Shown here: in pieces, positions 42,314-52,169 of the stretch
How the letters are laid out: the number at the start of each line of letters is the position of its first letter
Position numbering within the stretch: the first letter of the stretch is position 1
DNA from: Polaromonas sp. 39-63-25
GTDB taxonomy: Bacteria > Pseudomonadota > Gammaproteobacteria > Burkholderiales > Burkholderiaceae_C
Reading direction: 5' to 3'
DNA length: 64,000 nt
Assembly: GCF_002278925.1 (NCBI RefSeq)
Contig: NZ_NCJH01000006.1
Span: forward strand, 496,001 to 560,000
The notes under the pieces: model-generated
Seen by the model: the letters and a program-made list of their open reading frames with translations, nothing else
What the model was told of the DNA's origin: nothing
Databases searched by the model: none
Made by a program: the position numbers and the translations under genes

Positions 42314-43427
42314 GCCGCCACGGCAGGCCGCGGTAGCGCCAACCGCCGCGTGCACCACGATGGGCCTGCGCATCGGGGTCACCTTCAAAACCCTCCAGGA
42401 TGTTGTAGGCCTCCAGCCCCAGTTCGGTGGCACGTCTGGCGGCGGCGATCGAGCGTACACCGCTACGGCAAAGCAGCACGGCCTTCTGGCCGGCCGGCAC
42501 GGCGGTCTGCAGGCCCTCGTCGAACTGCGGGTTCATGGCCATGCCCGGCCACTGTTTCCAGGCCAGCGGCACCGCACCAGGCACAAAACCCACCCATTCA
42601 CGCTCCGCATCGGTGCGTACATCAATCAGCACCGCCTGGCCGGCCTGCCACCACTGGCAGGCCAGCTCGGGCGACACATTGCCGGCATATCCATCGGCCG
42701 GCAGGACATGGAACACGTCGGCCCCACCGGCATCATGGCGGCCGCCCCCCATGCCGGAACTCTGGTTGGCAGGAAGCGCTTCGTCCATGCGCGCGGGTCG
42801 GGGCAGCTGGAGCTGCGCCATGGTCGCCACAAACCCGGCCAGGCTTTTGCCGGCGATGCGGGCATTGCCGGCCTTCTCGGCCGCAATCGTCGAATGGGTC
42901 CGGCCCTGGTAGTCGTGTCCCGGCCAGACCACCGTGTCGTCCGGCAGTGTGAACAGCCGCCCGGTGATGCTTTGGTAGAGGGCTTCGGCGCTACCGGACT
43001 GGAAATCGGTGCGGCCACAGCCATTGATCAGCAGCGTATCGCCGGTGAAGAGGTGGCCGCGCCAGAGGTAACTCACGCTGCCGGCCGTGTGCCCCGGGGT
43101 GTGCAGGACGCGGACCTGTTCACCACCGACCTGAAGCACATCACCGTCGCCGAGCTGTCGGGCGGCCGTTGCAATGCCGCAGCCTTGCGGCGCCGCCGTG
43201 CGGGCGCCGGTGTGTTCCGCCAGTTGCCCGGCGCTGGTGATGTGGTCAGCATGGGCATGCGTCTCCACCGTCCACAACAGCTTGAGTTTGTGCTCCCGCA
43301 GCACCGCGAGGTCGCGCTCGACCTGCTGGTCCACCGGATCGATGATCAGGGCCTCACGCGTGGACGGATCAAACAGCAGATAGGTATAGGTGCTGGAGGC
43401 AGGGTCAAAAAGCTGAATGGGTGTCAT
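42306..43427 (-). CDS. ETHE1-like persulfide dioxygenase fused to rhodanese
   Basis: A 373-residue two-domain protein. The N-terminal metallo-beta-lactamase domain has HAHADH (residues 57-62), TPGHTAGS and TGDTLLINGCGRTDFQ, the ETHE1-type persulfide dioxygenase signature. The C-terminal rhodanese domain (from about residue 265) has the active-site loop CRSGVRS near 320. Such fusions oxidise glutathione persulfide to sulfite and can transfer sulfane sulfur. It is monocistronic as far as seen. Its stop codon is inside a repeat. Confidence 0.9.
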   Translation of the reverse strand: MTPIQLFDPASSTYTYLLFDPSTREALIIDPVDQQVERDLAVLREHKLKLLWTVETHAHADHITSAGQLAEHTGARTAAPQGCGIATAARQLGDGDVLQVGGEQVRVLHTPGHTAGSVSYLWRGHLFTGDTLLINGCGRTDFQSGSAEALYQSITGRLFTLPDDTVVWPGHDYQGRTHSTIAAEKAGNARIAGKSLAGFVATMAQLQLPRPARMDEALPANQSSGMGGGRHDAGGADVFHVLPADGYAGNVSPELACQWWQAGQAVLIDVRTDAEREWVGFVPGAVPLAWKQWPGMAMNPQFDEGLQTAVPAGQKAVLLCRSGVRSIAAARRATELGLEAYNILEGFEGDPDAQAHRGARGGWRYRGLPWRQN

Positions 43428-43807
43428 GACAGGTTTCCAGGGCAGGGGCAGGCAACAGGCCGACCGGCATACACGGCAAGTTTAAAACCTCGCGCCTCCC
43501 TGCTGCAAAGTTTGGCCCGACTCCAGGCTGCTCCTTTTTCAGTAGCTGCTTGCGCCCGTCGGATAATGGCTACAGCCAAAAACAGCTCATAAAATTTCCA
43601 CGCCCCCGATCGCCGGGCCAAGCACCACGCACCAGCCCCGAAGCTTGACGGAAAGCTGACAGGGCACGCTTTAACAAAGCCCTGATAAACAGTTTCACCC
43701 CAATTAGGCGCAATCTGCGCCGGGCCGTTGGTAAAAACCCTCTTACGCGTAAAGCGTCGATGACAAAAGATAGTGCGCTAACGTTCTTTCACAACAGGAG
43801 ACAAGCC
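43428..43807. other. Intergenic region upstream of the TRAP operon
   Basis: No gene seen. It contains a partial dispersed repeat (43542-43593) and a short TTACGCGTAA palindrome (43743-43752), about 55 bases before the binding-protein start, that could be an operator. Confidence 0.5.
43542..43593 (+). repeat. Dispersed repeat, 5'-truncated copy
   Basis: TAGCTGCTTGCGCCCGTCGG then ATAATGGCTACAGCCAAAAA and CAGCTCATAAAA. It lacks the left core arm; its right part matches the complement of the copy inside the aminopeptidase gene at 17405. Confidence 0.65.
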
Positions 43808-44929
43808 ATGACCGATATCAAGACCCCTCGCCGCCGCAGCCTGCTCAAGGGTGCAGCCGTCGCCGCTGGCGCCGGAGCCATGTCCGCACCGATGCTGGCA
43901 ACCGCGCAAACCGCCACCACGCTGCGCTTCCAGAGCACCTGGCCGTCGAAAGACATCTTCCACGAGTACGCCTCCGACTTCGCCAAAAAAGTCAATGACA
44001 TGGCGAGCGGCAAGCTCAAGATCGAAGTGTTGCCCGCGGGCGCTGTCGTTCCACCCTTCCAGCTGCTGGAAGCCGTCAACAAGGGCACGCTGGACGGCGG
44101 TCACGGCGTGGTTGCTTACCACTACGGCAAGAATTCGGCGCTCGCGCTGTGGGGTTCCGGCCCGTCCTTCGGCATGGACCCCAACATGCTGCTGGCCTGG
44201 CACAACTACGGCGGCGGCAAGGCCCTGCTGGAAGAGATCTACAAGTCCATCAACATGGACGTGGTGTCCTACCTCTATGGCCCCATGCCGACCCAGCCCT
44301 TCGGCTGGTTCAAGAAGCCCATCTCCAAGGTCGCTGACATCCAGGGCACGAAGTTCCGTACCGTGGGGCTGGCCGTCGACATGTACACCGACATGGGCGC
44401 GGCGGTGAATCCGCTGCCCGGCGGCGAGATCGTGCCGGCGCTGGATCGCGGCCTGATTGATGGCGCCGAGTTCAACAACGCCTCCTCGGACAAGCTGCTG
44501 GGCTTCCCCGACGTGGTCAAGAACTGCATGCTGCAGAGCTTCCACCAGTCCGGCGAGCAGTTCGAAATCCTGTTCAACAAAGGCAAGCTCAACGCCCTGC
44601 CTGCCGAACTCAAGGCCATCATCGACTACGCCGTTCAGGCTGCCAGCGCCGACATGAGCTGGAAGGCCATCGAGCGCAACTCCAAGGACTACATTGACCT
44701 CAAGAAGGCCGGTGTCAAGTTCTACAAGACGCCCGACGCCATCCTGCGCGCCCAGCTTGCTTCCTGGGACAAGATCATGGTCAAGAAGGGGGGCGAGAAC
44801 GCGCTGTTCAAGAAGGTGCTCGACTCGCAGAAAGCCTTTGCACAGCGCGCAGGCCAGTGGCAGAACGACTACACCGTGGACTTCAAGATGGCCTATAACC
44901 ACTACTTCGGCCGCGGCAAAAAAGCCTGA
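43808..44929 (+). CDS. TRAP transporter substrate-binding protein (DctP family)
   Basis: A 373-residue periplasmic receptor of a TRAP transporter. A twin-arginine-type signal is visible (TPRRRSLLKGAAVAAGAGAM; cleavage near AQT, about residue 34). The mature protein has PSKDIFHEYASDFAKKV and the ligand-binding Arg region FRTVGLAVDMY. The ATG at 43808 with CAGGAGACAAGCC upstream is chosen over an open start at 43760. Ligand: a carboxylate of the mannitol/chloroaromatic subgroup, not further assignable. A terminator separates it from the two permease genes. Confidence 0.92.
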   Translation: MTDIKTPRRRSLLKGAAVAAGAGAMSAPMLATAQTATTLRFQSTWPSKDIFHEYASDFAKKVNDMASGKLKIEVLPAGAVVPPFQLLEAVNKGTLDGGHGVVAYHYGKNSALALWGSGPSFGMDPNMLLAWHNYGGGKALLEEIYKSINMDVVSYLYGPMPTQPFGWFKKPISKVADIQGTKFRTVGLAVDMYTDMGAAVNPLPGGEIVPALDRGLIDGAEFNNASSDKLLGFPDVVKNCMLQSFHQSGEQFEILFNKGKLNALPAELKAIIDYAVQAASADMSWKAIERNSKDYIDLKKAGVKFYKTPDAILRAQLASWDKIMVKKGGENALFKKVLDSQKAFAQRAGQWQNDYTVDFKMAYNHYFGRGKKA

Positions 44930-44947
44930 GCGGGGCCACAGCCTCTG

Positions 44948-44978
44948 AGGGGCACCTGAGGGTGCCCTTTTTGTTTTT
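44948..44978 (+). terminator. Terminator/attenuator after the TRAP receptor gene
   Basis: Stem GGGCACC / GGTGCCC with a TGAG loop, followed by a T-rich run. It would let the receptor be made in excess over the permeases. Confidence 0.8.
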
Positions 44979-45011
44979 TCTGGGACCGCCTGGGCGGCGC
45001 AAGGAGTTGGA

Positions 45012-45632
45012 ATGCAATCGTTTTTACTGGCGGTGGACCGCTTTTCCACCTGGATCGGCAAGGCCTGCGCCTGGAGCGTGGTCCTGCTGACCGTGCTGAT
45101 CAGCTGGGAGGTGTTCAGCCGTTATGTGCTCAACCGGCCCCACGCCTGGGTGCTCGACGCCCAGATCATGCTTTACGGCCTGCTGTTCATGATGGCGGGC
45201 GCCTACACCCTGAGTAAAAACGGCCATGTGCGCGGCGACGTGCTTTACGGCTTTCTCAGGCCGCGCACGCAGGCGATCGTCGACCTGACGCTGTACATCA
45301 TCTTCTTCCTGCCGGGCGTCGTCGCGCTGACCTGGGCCGGCTGGACCTACGCCAATGAGTCGCTGGCGATCCGCGAGCAGACCTTCAACGCCGACCCGCT
45401 TCCGGTCTATCCGTTCAAGTTCGTGATCCCGGTGTCGGGTTTTGTGCTGCTGCTGCAGGGCATCGTGGAAATCATCCGCTGCATCCAGTGCATACAGACC
45501 GGCGCCTGGCCGGTGCGCGAAGGCGACGTGGAGGAAGTGGACGTGGAAAAACTCAAGGAGATGGTGCACGTGAAAGACGAAGACATGGCCGCGCTCGAGC
45601 GCGATCTGGCCCTCAAGGAGAATCACAAATGA
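45012..45632 (+). CDS. TRAP transporter small permease (DctQ family)
   Basis: A 206-residue membrane protein with four helices and the DctQ pattern (LLTVLISWEVFSRYVLN, then AYTLSKNGHVRGDVLYG). A charged C-terminal tail of about 40 residues (VEEVDVEKLKEMVHVKDEDM) is longer than usual and probably coiled. AAGGAG precedes the ATG at 45012. Its stop overlaps the large-permease start (ATGA). Confidence 0.92.
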   Translation: MQSFLLAVDRFSTWIGKACAWSVVLLTVLISWEVFSRYVLNRPHAWVLDAQIMLYGLLFMMAGAYTLSKNGHVRGDVLYGFLRPRTQAIVDLTLYIIFFLPGVVALTWAGWTYANESLAIREQTFNADPLPVYPFKFVIPVSGFVLLLQGIVEIIRCIQCIQTGAWPVREGDVEEVDVEKLKEMVHVKDEDMAALERDLALKENHK

Positions 45633-47599
45633 AGATCCGCAAGGAACTCTGGTTCGGCCTGAGCTTCATGGCGCTGGTCATCATCGGCGCCGCCACGCTG
45701 CTTCTGAGCGTCGAAAAAATCACCAACGGGCACCTGGGGCTGCTGATGCTGTCCCTGGTGGTGACCGCCATCATGCTGGGTTTTCCGACGGCCTTCACGC
45801 TGATGGGCATGGGCATGATTTTCACCTGGCTGGCCTACAACCGGGACACAACGAAGACGCTGGACCTGATGGTGCAGGCGGCCTTCAAGACCATGGCCAG
45901 CGACGTGCTGATCGCGATACCGCTGTTCGTCTTCATGGGTTACCTGGTCGAACGGGCCAACCTGATTGAAAAACTTTTCAAGAGCCTGCATCTGGCCATG
46001 GCCCGGATTCCGGGCTCGCTGGCCGTGGCCACCCTTGTCACTTGCGCGATTTTTGCCACCGCCACCGGCATCGTGGGTGCCGTGGTCACGCTGATGGGCC
46101 TGTTGGCATTGCCGGCCATGCTGCGTGCCGGTTACAGCGTTCAGCTGGCGGCCGGCGCCATCACAGCGGGCGGTTGCCTGGGCATCCTGATTCCGCCTTC
46201 CGTGCTGCTGATCGTGTACGGCGCCACCGCGGGCGTCTCCGTGGTTCAGCTTTACGCCGGTGCGTTTTTCCCGGGCCTGATGCTGACCGGCCTGTACATC
46301 CTGTACGTGATCCTGATCGCCAAGCTCAAGCCGCAGTGGGCCCCTCCGCTGTCCGCCGCCGATCGCGTGGTCACGCTGCCGCCCCTGACGCAACGCCTGA
46401 CCAGCAGCACGGCCACCCACGCACTGACAACCTTGTTCAGCGCGCTCAAGGGAAAACGCAACACCGACGTTCCGCTCGGCCATATCCTGCGGCAACTGAC
46501 GATTGTTGTGCTGCCGGGCCTGCTTTTTCTGCTGGTGCTGGTGACCAGTTACCGGGCGGTCACCACCATCGAAGCCGAAGCGGTGTACGACATCCAGCAG
46601 ATAGGCGCGTCCAGCTCGTCAGCCGCCCCAGACGCCGATGCCGGCGGCTTGCAGGAACCTCCCCAGGAAGACGGCCTGAAAGAGCCGGTTGCCGAGGGCG
46701 GCTTGCAGGACCCCCCGTCAGGCGATGTCAAGGAGCCGCCAGGCGCAGAAGCTCCCGCCGCCGCGCCGGCGGCCGCGAGCGTAGCCGAACCTCCCGCCGC
46801 AGCCACAGTCAGCGCCGACAAGGCACCTGCTGGCGCAACCACACGCGATGCGCCCACCTGGTGGTGGGTCTGCTTTGCCATCTTTGGCGCGCTGGTTGCC
46901 CTCTTCTACCTTTTCCTGAGTTTTGCGCGGCTGGAAATCTTCAAGATGCTCCTGACCTCGTTTTTCCCGCTGATGATTCTCATCATCTCGGTGCTCGGGT
47001 CCATCGTGATGGGGCTGGCCACCCCGACCGAAGCGGCCGCGATGGGTGCCTTGGGCGGTTTTCTGCTGGCAGTGGCCTACAAGCGGCTCACGCTGTCGGT
47101 GCTGCAGGAGTCGGTGTTCCTGACGGCCAAGACCTCGGCCATGGTGTGCTGGCTGTTTGTCGGCTCGGCCATCTTCTCGGCGGCTTTTGCCCTGCTGGGC
47201 GGCCAGGAGCTGGTGGAGACCTGGGTGCTCAGCATGAACCTGAGCAAGACGCAATTCCTCGTGATGAGCCAGGCGATCATTTTCATTCTCGGCTGGCCGC
47301 TGGAGTGGACCGAGATCATCGTGATCTTCATGCCCATCTTCATCCCGCTGCTGGACAACTTCGGCGTCGATCCGCTGTTCTTCGGCCTGCTGGTCGCCCT
47401 GAACCTGCAGACGGCTTTCCTGAGCCCGCCGGTGGCCATGGCCGCGTTCTACCTCAAGGGCGTAGCACCGAAACATGTGACCCTGAACCAGATCTTCGCC
47501 GGCATGTTGCCCTTCATGGGCATCCAGATCCTGGCCATCGTCCTGCTGTACCAGTTCCCTGCCATCGGCCTGTGGTTGCCGCAGTTGCTGTACAAATAA
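45629..47599 (+). CDS. TRAP transporter large permease (DctM family) with central insert
   Basis: A 656-residue permease, some 200 residues longer than typical DctM. Twelve or more helices surround the family motifs, for example ATATGIVGAVVTLMGLLALPAM near residue 145 and LGILIPPSVLLIVYGATAGVS (about 188-208). Residues about 320-410 form a Pro/Glu/Ala-rich, low-complexity hydrophilic segment with repeated GGLQEPP/GLKEP/GGLQDPP units, lying between membrane helices. The gene is coupled to DctQ by a 4-bp overlap and ends in a strong terminator. The insert is the odd feature; transport function is otherwise clear. Confidence 0.92.
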   Translation: MKIRKELWFGLSFMALVIIGAATLLLSVEKITNGHLGLLMLSLVVTAIMLGFPTAFTLMGMGMIFTWLAYNRDTTKTLDLMVQAAFKTMASDVLIAIPLFVFMGYLVERANLIEKLFKSLHLAMARIPGSLAVATLVTCAIFATATGIVGAVVTLMGLLALPAMLRAGYSVQLAAGAITAGGCLGILIPPSVLLIVYGATAGVSVVQLYAGAFFPGLMLTGLYILYVILIAKLKPQWAPPLSAADRVVTLPPLTQRLTSSTATHALTTLFSALKGKRNTDVPLGHILRQLTIVVLPGLLFLLVLVTSYRAVTTIEAEAVYDIQQIGASSSSAAPDADAGGLQEPPQEDGLKEPVAEGGLQDPPSGDVKEPPGAEAPAAAPAAASVAEPPAAATVSADKAPAGATTRDAPTWWWVCFAIFGALVALFYLFLSFARLEIFKMLLTSFFPLMILIISVLGSIVMGLATPTEAAAMGALGGFLLAVAYKRLTLSVLQESVFLTAKTSAMVCWLFVGSAIFSAAFALLGGQELVETWVLSMNLSKTQFLVMSQAIIFILGWPLEWTEIIVIFMPIFIPLLDNFGVDPLFFGLLVALNLQTAFLSPPVAMAAFYLKGVAPKHVTLNQIFAGMLPFMGIQILAIVLLYQFPAIGLWLPQLLYK

Positions 47600-47622
47600 G
47601 CGGGCGCCGCCCACCTGTCGGG

Positions 47623-47654
47623 AAACAAAGGGGCGCGCAGGCGCCCCTTTGTTT
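47623..47654 (+). terminator. Rho-independent terminator of the TRAP operon
   Basis: Stem AAACAAAGGGGCGC / GCGCCCCTTTGTTT with a GCAG loop. Confidence 0.92.
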
Positions 47655-47668
47655 TGGAAAAACGGTAA

Positions 47669-47694
47669 GATTGACGTTTACGTAAACGTCAATC
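47669..47694. promoter_or_regulatory. Perfect 26-bp palindrome upstream of the PPK2 gene
   Basis: Half-site GATTGACGTTTAC and its exact complement, with no spacer, ending 18 bases before the PPK2 start. Its TTTACGTAAA centre resembles operators described for MerR-type acyl-CoA-catabolism regulators (LiuR), which would suit the IcmF gene downstream. This is inference. Confidence 0.7.
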
Positions 47695-47712
47695 ATCCAC
47701 ACGGAGACAGCC

Positions 47713-48558
47713 ATGTCCAACGGCAACAGCAAGCGCGCGGCCCTGCTGGCCCCCTGGCAACCGCCCACCACCGGGCGGGGCCGGCCGTTTGGGCTGTCCG
47801 GACTCAAGGCCTCGGCCAAGCCCCTGTCGAGCGGGGACAAGGACGCAGACAAGGCCGACGTGGAAGCCCTGGCGAGCGAGCTGGACGGCCTGCAGAACCT
47901 GTTTTACGCCGACAAGCGCTACAAGCTGCTGGTCCTGCTGCAAGGCACCGACACGTCCGGCAAGGACGGCACGATTCGCGCCGTGTTCAGCCGGACCAGC
48001 CCGCTGGGCGTGCACACCGTAGGCTGGAAGGCGCCGAGCGAGGAAGAGCGGGCGCACGACTACCTGTGGCGCATCCATCGCCAGATGCCCGGGGCAGGCG
48101 AAACCATGATTTTCAACCGCAGCCACTACGAAGACGTGCTGGTCCCGGTGGTCAAAGGCTGGATCACGCCCGAGCAGACCGCGCAGCGTTTTGCCCACAT
48201 CAACGAGTTCGAACGCCTGCTGGCCGAAACCGGCACGGTGATCCTCAAGTTCATGCTGCACATCAGCTTCGAGGAACAGGGCCAGCGCCTGCAGGAACGG
48301 GTGGACGACCCGACCAAGCGCTGGAAGTTCAGCATGGGCGACCTGGAGGTACGCAAACAGTGGGCCGACTACCAGAAGGCCTACGAGGCGTTGCTGGGTG
48401 CAACCAGCACCCCTTGGGCACCCTGGACCGTGGTGCCCGCCGACTCCAAGACCCACCGCAACCTGATGGTGGCCACGCTGGTGCGCGACAAGCTGAAGTC
48501 GCTGGACCTGTGTTACCCACCTGACGATCCGGCACTGGCCGGATTGAAGATTGAATAA
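47713..48558 (+). CDS. PPK2-family polyphosphate kinase
   Basis: A 281-residue PPK2 that phosphorylates nucleotides using polyphosphate. The Walker A motif GTDTSGKDG is at residues 78-86, and the conserved NRSHYEDVLV (about 135-144) holds the catalytic acidic residues. WKFSMGDLEVRKQW near 210 fits TIGR03709-type enzymes. It starts 18 bases after a 26-bp perfect palindrome and is followed by icmF after 48 bases, so the two may be co-transcribed. Nucleotide specificity (ADP, AMP or GDP) is not predictable. Confidence 0.92.
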   Translation: MSNGNSKRAALLAPWQPPTTGRGRPFGLSGLKASAKPLSSGDKDADKADVEALASELDGLQNLFYADKRYKLLVLLQGTDTSGKDGTIRAVFSRTSPLGVHTVGWKAPSEEERAHDYLWRIHRQMPGAGETMIFNRSHYEDVLVPVVKGWITPEQTAQRFAHINEFERLLAETGTVILKFMLHISFEEQGQRLQERVDDPTKRWKFSMGDLEVRKQWADYQKAYEALLGATSTPWAPWTVVPADSKTHRNLMVATLVRDKLKSLDLCYPPDDPALAGLKIE

Positions 48559-48606
48559 TTTTTCCCATATCCAAGCCACGAGACAACTCCTCCAGAGAGC
48601 ACCGCC

Positions 48607-51600
48607 ATGACCGACCTGTCCGCCGAATACCAGGCCCTTGCCAGCTACCGCCCCACGCACAAGGTGCGTTTTGTCACCGCCGCCTCGTTGTTTGACGGCC
48701 ACGACGCCGCCATCAACATCATGCGGCGCATCCTGCAGGGCATGGGTGCCGAGGTGATCCACCTGGGCCACAACCGCAGCGTGGACGAAGTCGTCACGGC
48801 GGCGCTGCAGGAAGACGCGCAGGGCATTGCCATCAGTTCCTACCAGGGCGGCCACGTCGAGTACTTCAAGTACATGGTCGACCTGCTCAAGAGCCGCGGC
48901 GGCGAGCACATCCAGGTGTTCGGCGGCGGCGGCGGCGTGATTGTGCCGCCGGAGATCCGCGAGCTCCATGCCTATGGCGTCTCGCGCATCTACAGTCCCG
49001 AAGACGGCCAGAAAATGGGCCTGGCCGGCATGATTGGCGAGATGGTCATGCGCTGCGACAAGGACCTGACCGGCTTTGCCCCCGCGGACCTGAAGGCCAT
49101 CGAAGGCCATGGCGAAATGGCCTGGCGCGCCTTGGCCCAGCTCATCACCGCGCTTGAAAACGACAAGGCAAATCCCGCGTTGGTCGAGACGCTGCGTGCG
49201 CAAGCTGCTATCAAAAAGATACCGGTGCTGGGCATCACCGGCACCGGCGGCGCCGGCAAGTCCTCGCTGACCGACGAACTGATACGCCGCCTGCGGCTGG
49301 ACCAGAACGACCAGTTGCGTGTAGCCGTCATCAGCATCGACCCCTCACGGCGCAAGAGCGGCGGCGCCCTGCTCGGCGACCGCATCCGCATGAACGCCAT
49401 CAGCCCCTGGCAGCAGGGTCCGCGCGTTTTCATGCGCAGCCTGGCGACGCGCGAGTTCGGCAGCGAGATCAGCAAGGCGCTGCCCGAAGTGATTGCCGCC
49501 TGCAAGGTGGCCGGTTTTGACCTGATCGTGGTCGAAACCTCGGGCATCGGCCAGGGTGATGCCGCCATCGTGCCGCTGGTGGACGTGCCCATGTATGTGA
49601 TGACGCCCGAGTTCGGCGCCGCCAGTCAGCTCGAAAAAATCGACATGCTGGACTTCGCCGAGTTTGTTGCCATCAACAAGTTCGACCGCAAGGGCTCGCT
49701 CGACGCCCTGCGCGACGTGGCCAAGCAGGTGCAGCGCAACAAGGAAGCCTGGGGCACCGCGCCGGACAAAATGCCGGTGTTCGGCACCATGGCCGCACGT
49801 TTCAATGACGACGGCGTCACCGCGCTGTACCAGGCCCTCAAGCCGCGCCTGGCCGGACTCGGGCTGCAGTTGTCCGAAGGCGCCCTGCCCGCCGTCGATG
49901 TGCGCCACAGCACCAACCAGACGCCGGTGGTGCCCGCCGCCCGCACGCGTTACCTGGCTGAAATTGCCGACACGGTGCGCAGCTACAAAAAACGCGGCAG
50001 GGAGCAGGCGACGCTGGCGCGCGAAATCCAGCAACTGCGTGCCGCCGCCGACATGCTGACCGTCGGCAAGCCCGACAAGGCCAGGGCCGCGGAAGCCGCC
50101 ATCGACCTGGCGGTGCAGCGCGAGCAGGTCCAGGACCCGGCCGCACGCAAGCTGTTGATCCAGTGGCCCGCGATGCAGCAGGCTTACGCCGGCGAAGAGT
50201 ATGTGGTGAAAATCCGCGACAGGGAAATCCGCACCGCGCTGACCAGCAAGTCGCTCTCGGGCACGACCATCCGCAAGGTGGCACTGCCGCAGTACGAAGA
50301 CCACGGCGAAATCCTCAAGTGGCTGATGCTGGACAACGTGCCGGGCAGCTACCCCTACACCGCCGGCACCTTTGCCTTCAAGCGCGAGGGCGAAGACCCG
50401 ACACGCATGTTTGCCGGTGAAGGTGATGCGTTCCGCACCAACACGCGTTTCAAGCTGCTGAGCCAGGGCATGGCCGCCAAGCGCCTGAGCACGGCCTTCG
50501 ACTCGGTCACGTTGTACGGCAACGACCCCGACCTGCGGCCCGACATTTACGGCAAGGTCGGCAACAGCGGCGTGTCGATTGCCACGCTCGACGACATGAA
50601 GGTGCTTTACGACGGCTTTGACCTGTGCAGCCCCAGCACCTCCGTCAGCATGACCATCAACGGACCGGCGCCCACGATTCTGGCGATGTTCATGAACACC
50701 GCCATCGACCAGAATCTCGAAAAATTCAGGGCCGACAATGGCCGGGAACCGACGGACACCGAAACCGAAAAAATCCGCGAATGGGTGCAGGAAAACGTGC
50801 GTGGCACGGTGCAGGCCGACATCCTGAAAGAAGACCAGGGCCAGAACACCTGCATCTTCTCGACCGAGTTCAGCCTCAAGGTGATGGGCGACATCGCCGA
50901 GTATTTTGTGCACAACCGCGTGCGCAATTTCTACAGTGTCTCCATCAGTGGTTACCACATCGCCGAGGCCGGCGCCAACCCCATCAGCCAGCTGGCCTTC
51001 ACCCTGTCCAACGGTTTCACCTTTGTCGAAGCCTACCTCGCGCGCGGCATGCACATCGACGACTTCGCGCCGAATCTGAGCTTTTTCTTCAGCAACGGCA
51101 TGGACCCGGAGTACACGGTGATGGGCCGCGTGGCCCGCCGCATCTGGGCCGTGGCGATGAAGGAAAAATACGGCGCCAACGAGCGCAGCCAGAAGCTCAA
51201 GTACCACATCCAGACCTCGGGCCGCAGCCTGCACGCGCAGGAGATCCAGTTCAACGACATACGCACCACCTTGCAGGCGCTGATTGCGATTTACGACAAC
51301 TGCAACTCCCTGCACACCAATGCGTTTGACGAAGCCATCACCACGCCCACCGAAGAGTCAGTGCGCCGCGCGATGGCGATCCAGCTCATCATCAACCGTG
51401 AGTGGGGCCTGGCGAAAAACGAAAACCCGTCACAGGGCGCCTTCATCATCGAGGAACTCACCGAGCTGCTGGAAGAAGCGGTGCTCAGCGAGTTCGAGCG
51501 CATCGCGGAGCGCGGCGGCGTGCTGGGCGCCATGGAAACCGGCTACCAGCGCGGCCGCATCCAGGACGAGTCCATGCATTACGAGATGCTCAAACACACC

Positions 51601-51900
51601 GGTGAGCTGCCCATCATCGGCGTCAACACCTTCCGCAACCCGCATGGCGACGCCGTGCAGGACAAGCTGGAGCTGGCGCGCTCCACCGACGAGGAAAAGC
51701 AGAGCCAGCTGGCACGCCTGCAAGACTTCCACCGGCGCCATGCCAAGGAAGCCCCGGCCATGCTCAAGCGCCTGCAGCAGGCGGTGATTGCCAATGACAA
51801 CGTGTTCGAGGTGCTGATGGACGCAGTACGCGTCTGCTCACTCGGCCAGATCACCCACGCGCTTTTTGAGGTCGGTGGGCAGTACCGGCGGAATATGTAG
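48607..51900 (+). CDS. icmF: Fused isobutyryl-CoA mutase
   Basis: A 1097-residue adenosylcobalamin-dependent fusion that interconverts isobutyryl-CoA and n-butyryl-CoA. From the N-terminus: B12-binding domain with DGHD (Asp30-His32), a MeaB-type G-protein chaperone with P-loop GTGGAGKS near 213-220, a linker, and the substrate-binding mutase domain (about 560 to the end) with [19 protein letters not shown]-type sequence and the SGYHIAEAG signature. The length is as in the characterised Cupriavidus enzyme. A copy of the dispersed repeat is read in frame near residue 200 ([10 protein letters not shown]), at the junction of the first two domains. It links valine catabolism or acyl-CoA metabolism with the upstream kinase. 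Confidence 0.95.
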   Translation: MTDLSAEYQALASYRPTHKVRFVTAASLFDGHDAAINIMRRILQGMGAEVIHLGHNRSVDEVVTAALQEDAQGIAISSYQGGHVEYFKYMVDLLKSRGGEHIQVFGGGGGVIVPPEIRELHAYGVSRIYSPEDGQKMGLAGMIGEMVMRCDKDLTGFAPADLKAIEGHGEMAWRALAQLITALENDKANPALVETLRAQAAIKKIPVLGITGTGGAGKSSLTDELIRRLRLDQNDQLRVAVISIDPSRRKSGGALLGDRIRMNAISPWQQGPRVFMRSLATREFGSEISKALPEVIAACKVAGFDLIVVETSGIGQGDAAIVPLVDVPMYVMTPEFGAASQLEKIDMLDFAEFVAINKFDRKGSLDALRDVAKQVQRNKEAWGTAPDKMPVFGTMAARFNDDGVTALYQALKPRLAGLGLQLSEGALPAVDVRHSTNQTPVVPAARTRYLAEIADTVRSYKKRGREQATLAREIQQLRAAADMLTVGKPDKARAAEAAIDLAVQREQVQDPAARKLLIQWPAMQQAYAGEEYVVKIRDREIRTALTSKSLSGTTIRKVALPQYEDHGEILKWLMLDNVPGSYPYTAGTFAFKREGEDPTRMFAGEGDAFRTNTRFKLLSQGMAAKRLSTAFDSVTLYGNDPDLRPDIYGKVGNSGVSIATLDDMKVLYDGFDLCSPSTSVSMTINGPAPTILAMFMNTAIDQNLEKFRADNGREPTDTETEKIREWVQENVRGTVQADILKEDQGQNTCIFSTEFSLKVMGDIAEYFVHNRVRNFYSVSISGYHIAEAGANPISQLAFTLSNGFTFVEAYLARGMHIDDFAPNLSFFFSNGMDPEYTVMGRVARRIWAVAMKEKYGANERSQKLKYHIQTSGRSLHAQEIQFNDIRTTLQALIAIYDNCNSLHTNAFDEAITTPTEESVRRAMAIQLIINREWGLAKNENPSQGAFIIEELTELLEEAVLSEFERIAERGGVLGAMETGYQRGRIQDESMHYEMLKHTGELPIIGVNTFRNPHGDAVQDKLELARSTDEEKQSQLARLQDFHRRHAKEAPAMLKRLQQAVIANDNVFEVLMDAVRVCSLGQITHALFEVGGQYRRNM
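49197..49222 (-). repeat. Dispersed repeat core inside icmF
   Basis: GTGCGCAAGCTGCTATCAAA then AAGATACC, a degenerate core copy in frame at a domain junction. Confidence 0.55.
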
Positions 51901-51945
51901 GCTTCGGCCTCACGGCCATCCGCCTGCGCCCGATCGGACGCGTTC

Positions 51946-52012
51946 ACTATGAATTCAGGAGCTGCTGGCGCCCGTCCACCAAGGGTTGGAGGCCAGTTTG
52001 GCTTCAAAACCA
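51946..52012 (+). repeat. Dispersed ~70-bp repeat
   Basis: ACTATGAATTCAGGAGCTG, then GGCGCCCGTCCACCAAGGG, TTGGAGGCC and TTTGGCTTCAAAACC. Full-length form. The rest of the interval 51901-52169 shows no gene. Confidence 0.75.
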
Positions 52013-52169
52013 GACCCGGACCGTCCGGCAATGGCGGGGGTGGAATGTATGACCGTCATGTCGCCATGGACGCATGAGGCAAAACAGGAGACAGAACCCG
52101 GCCCTGACGCGATGTCAGTGGCCCGGGGGTGGGCAGCTTGCGCTCAAGCCGCCCAGGCGGGCCCAGGGC

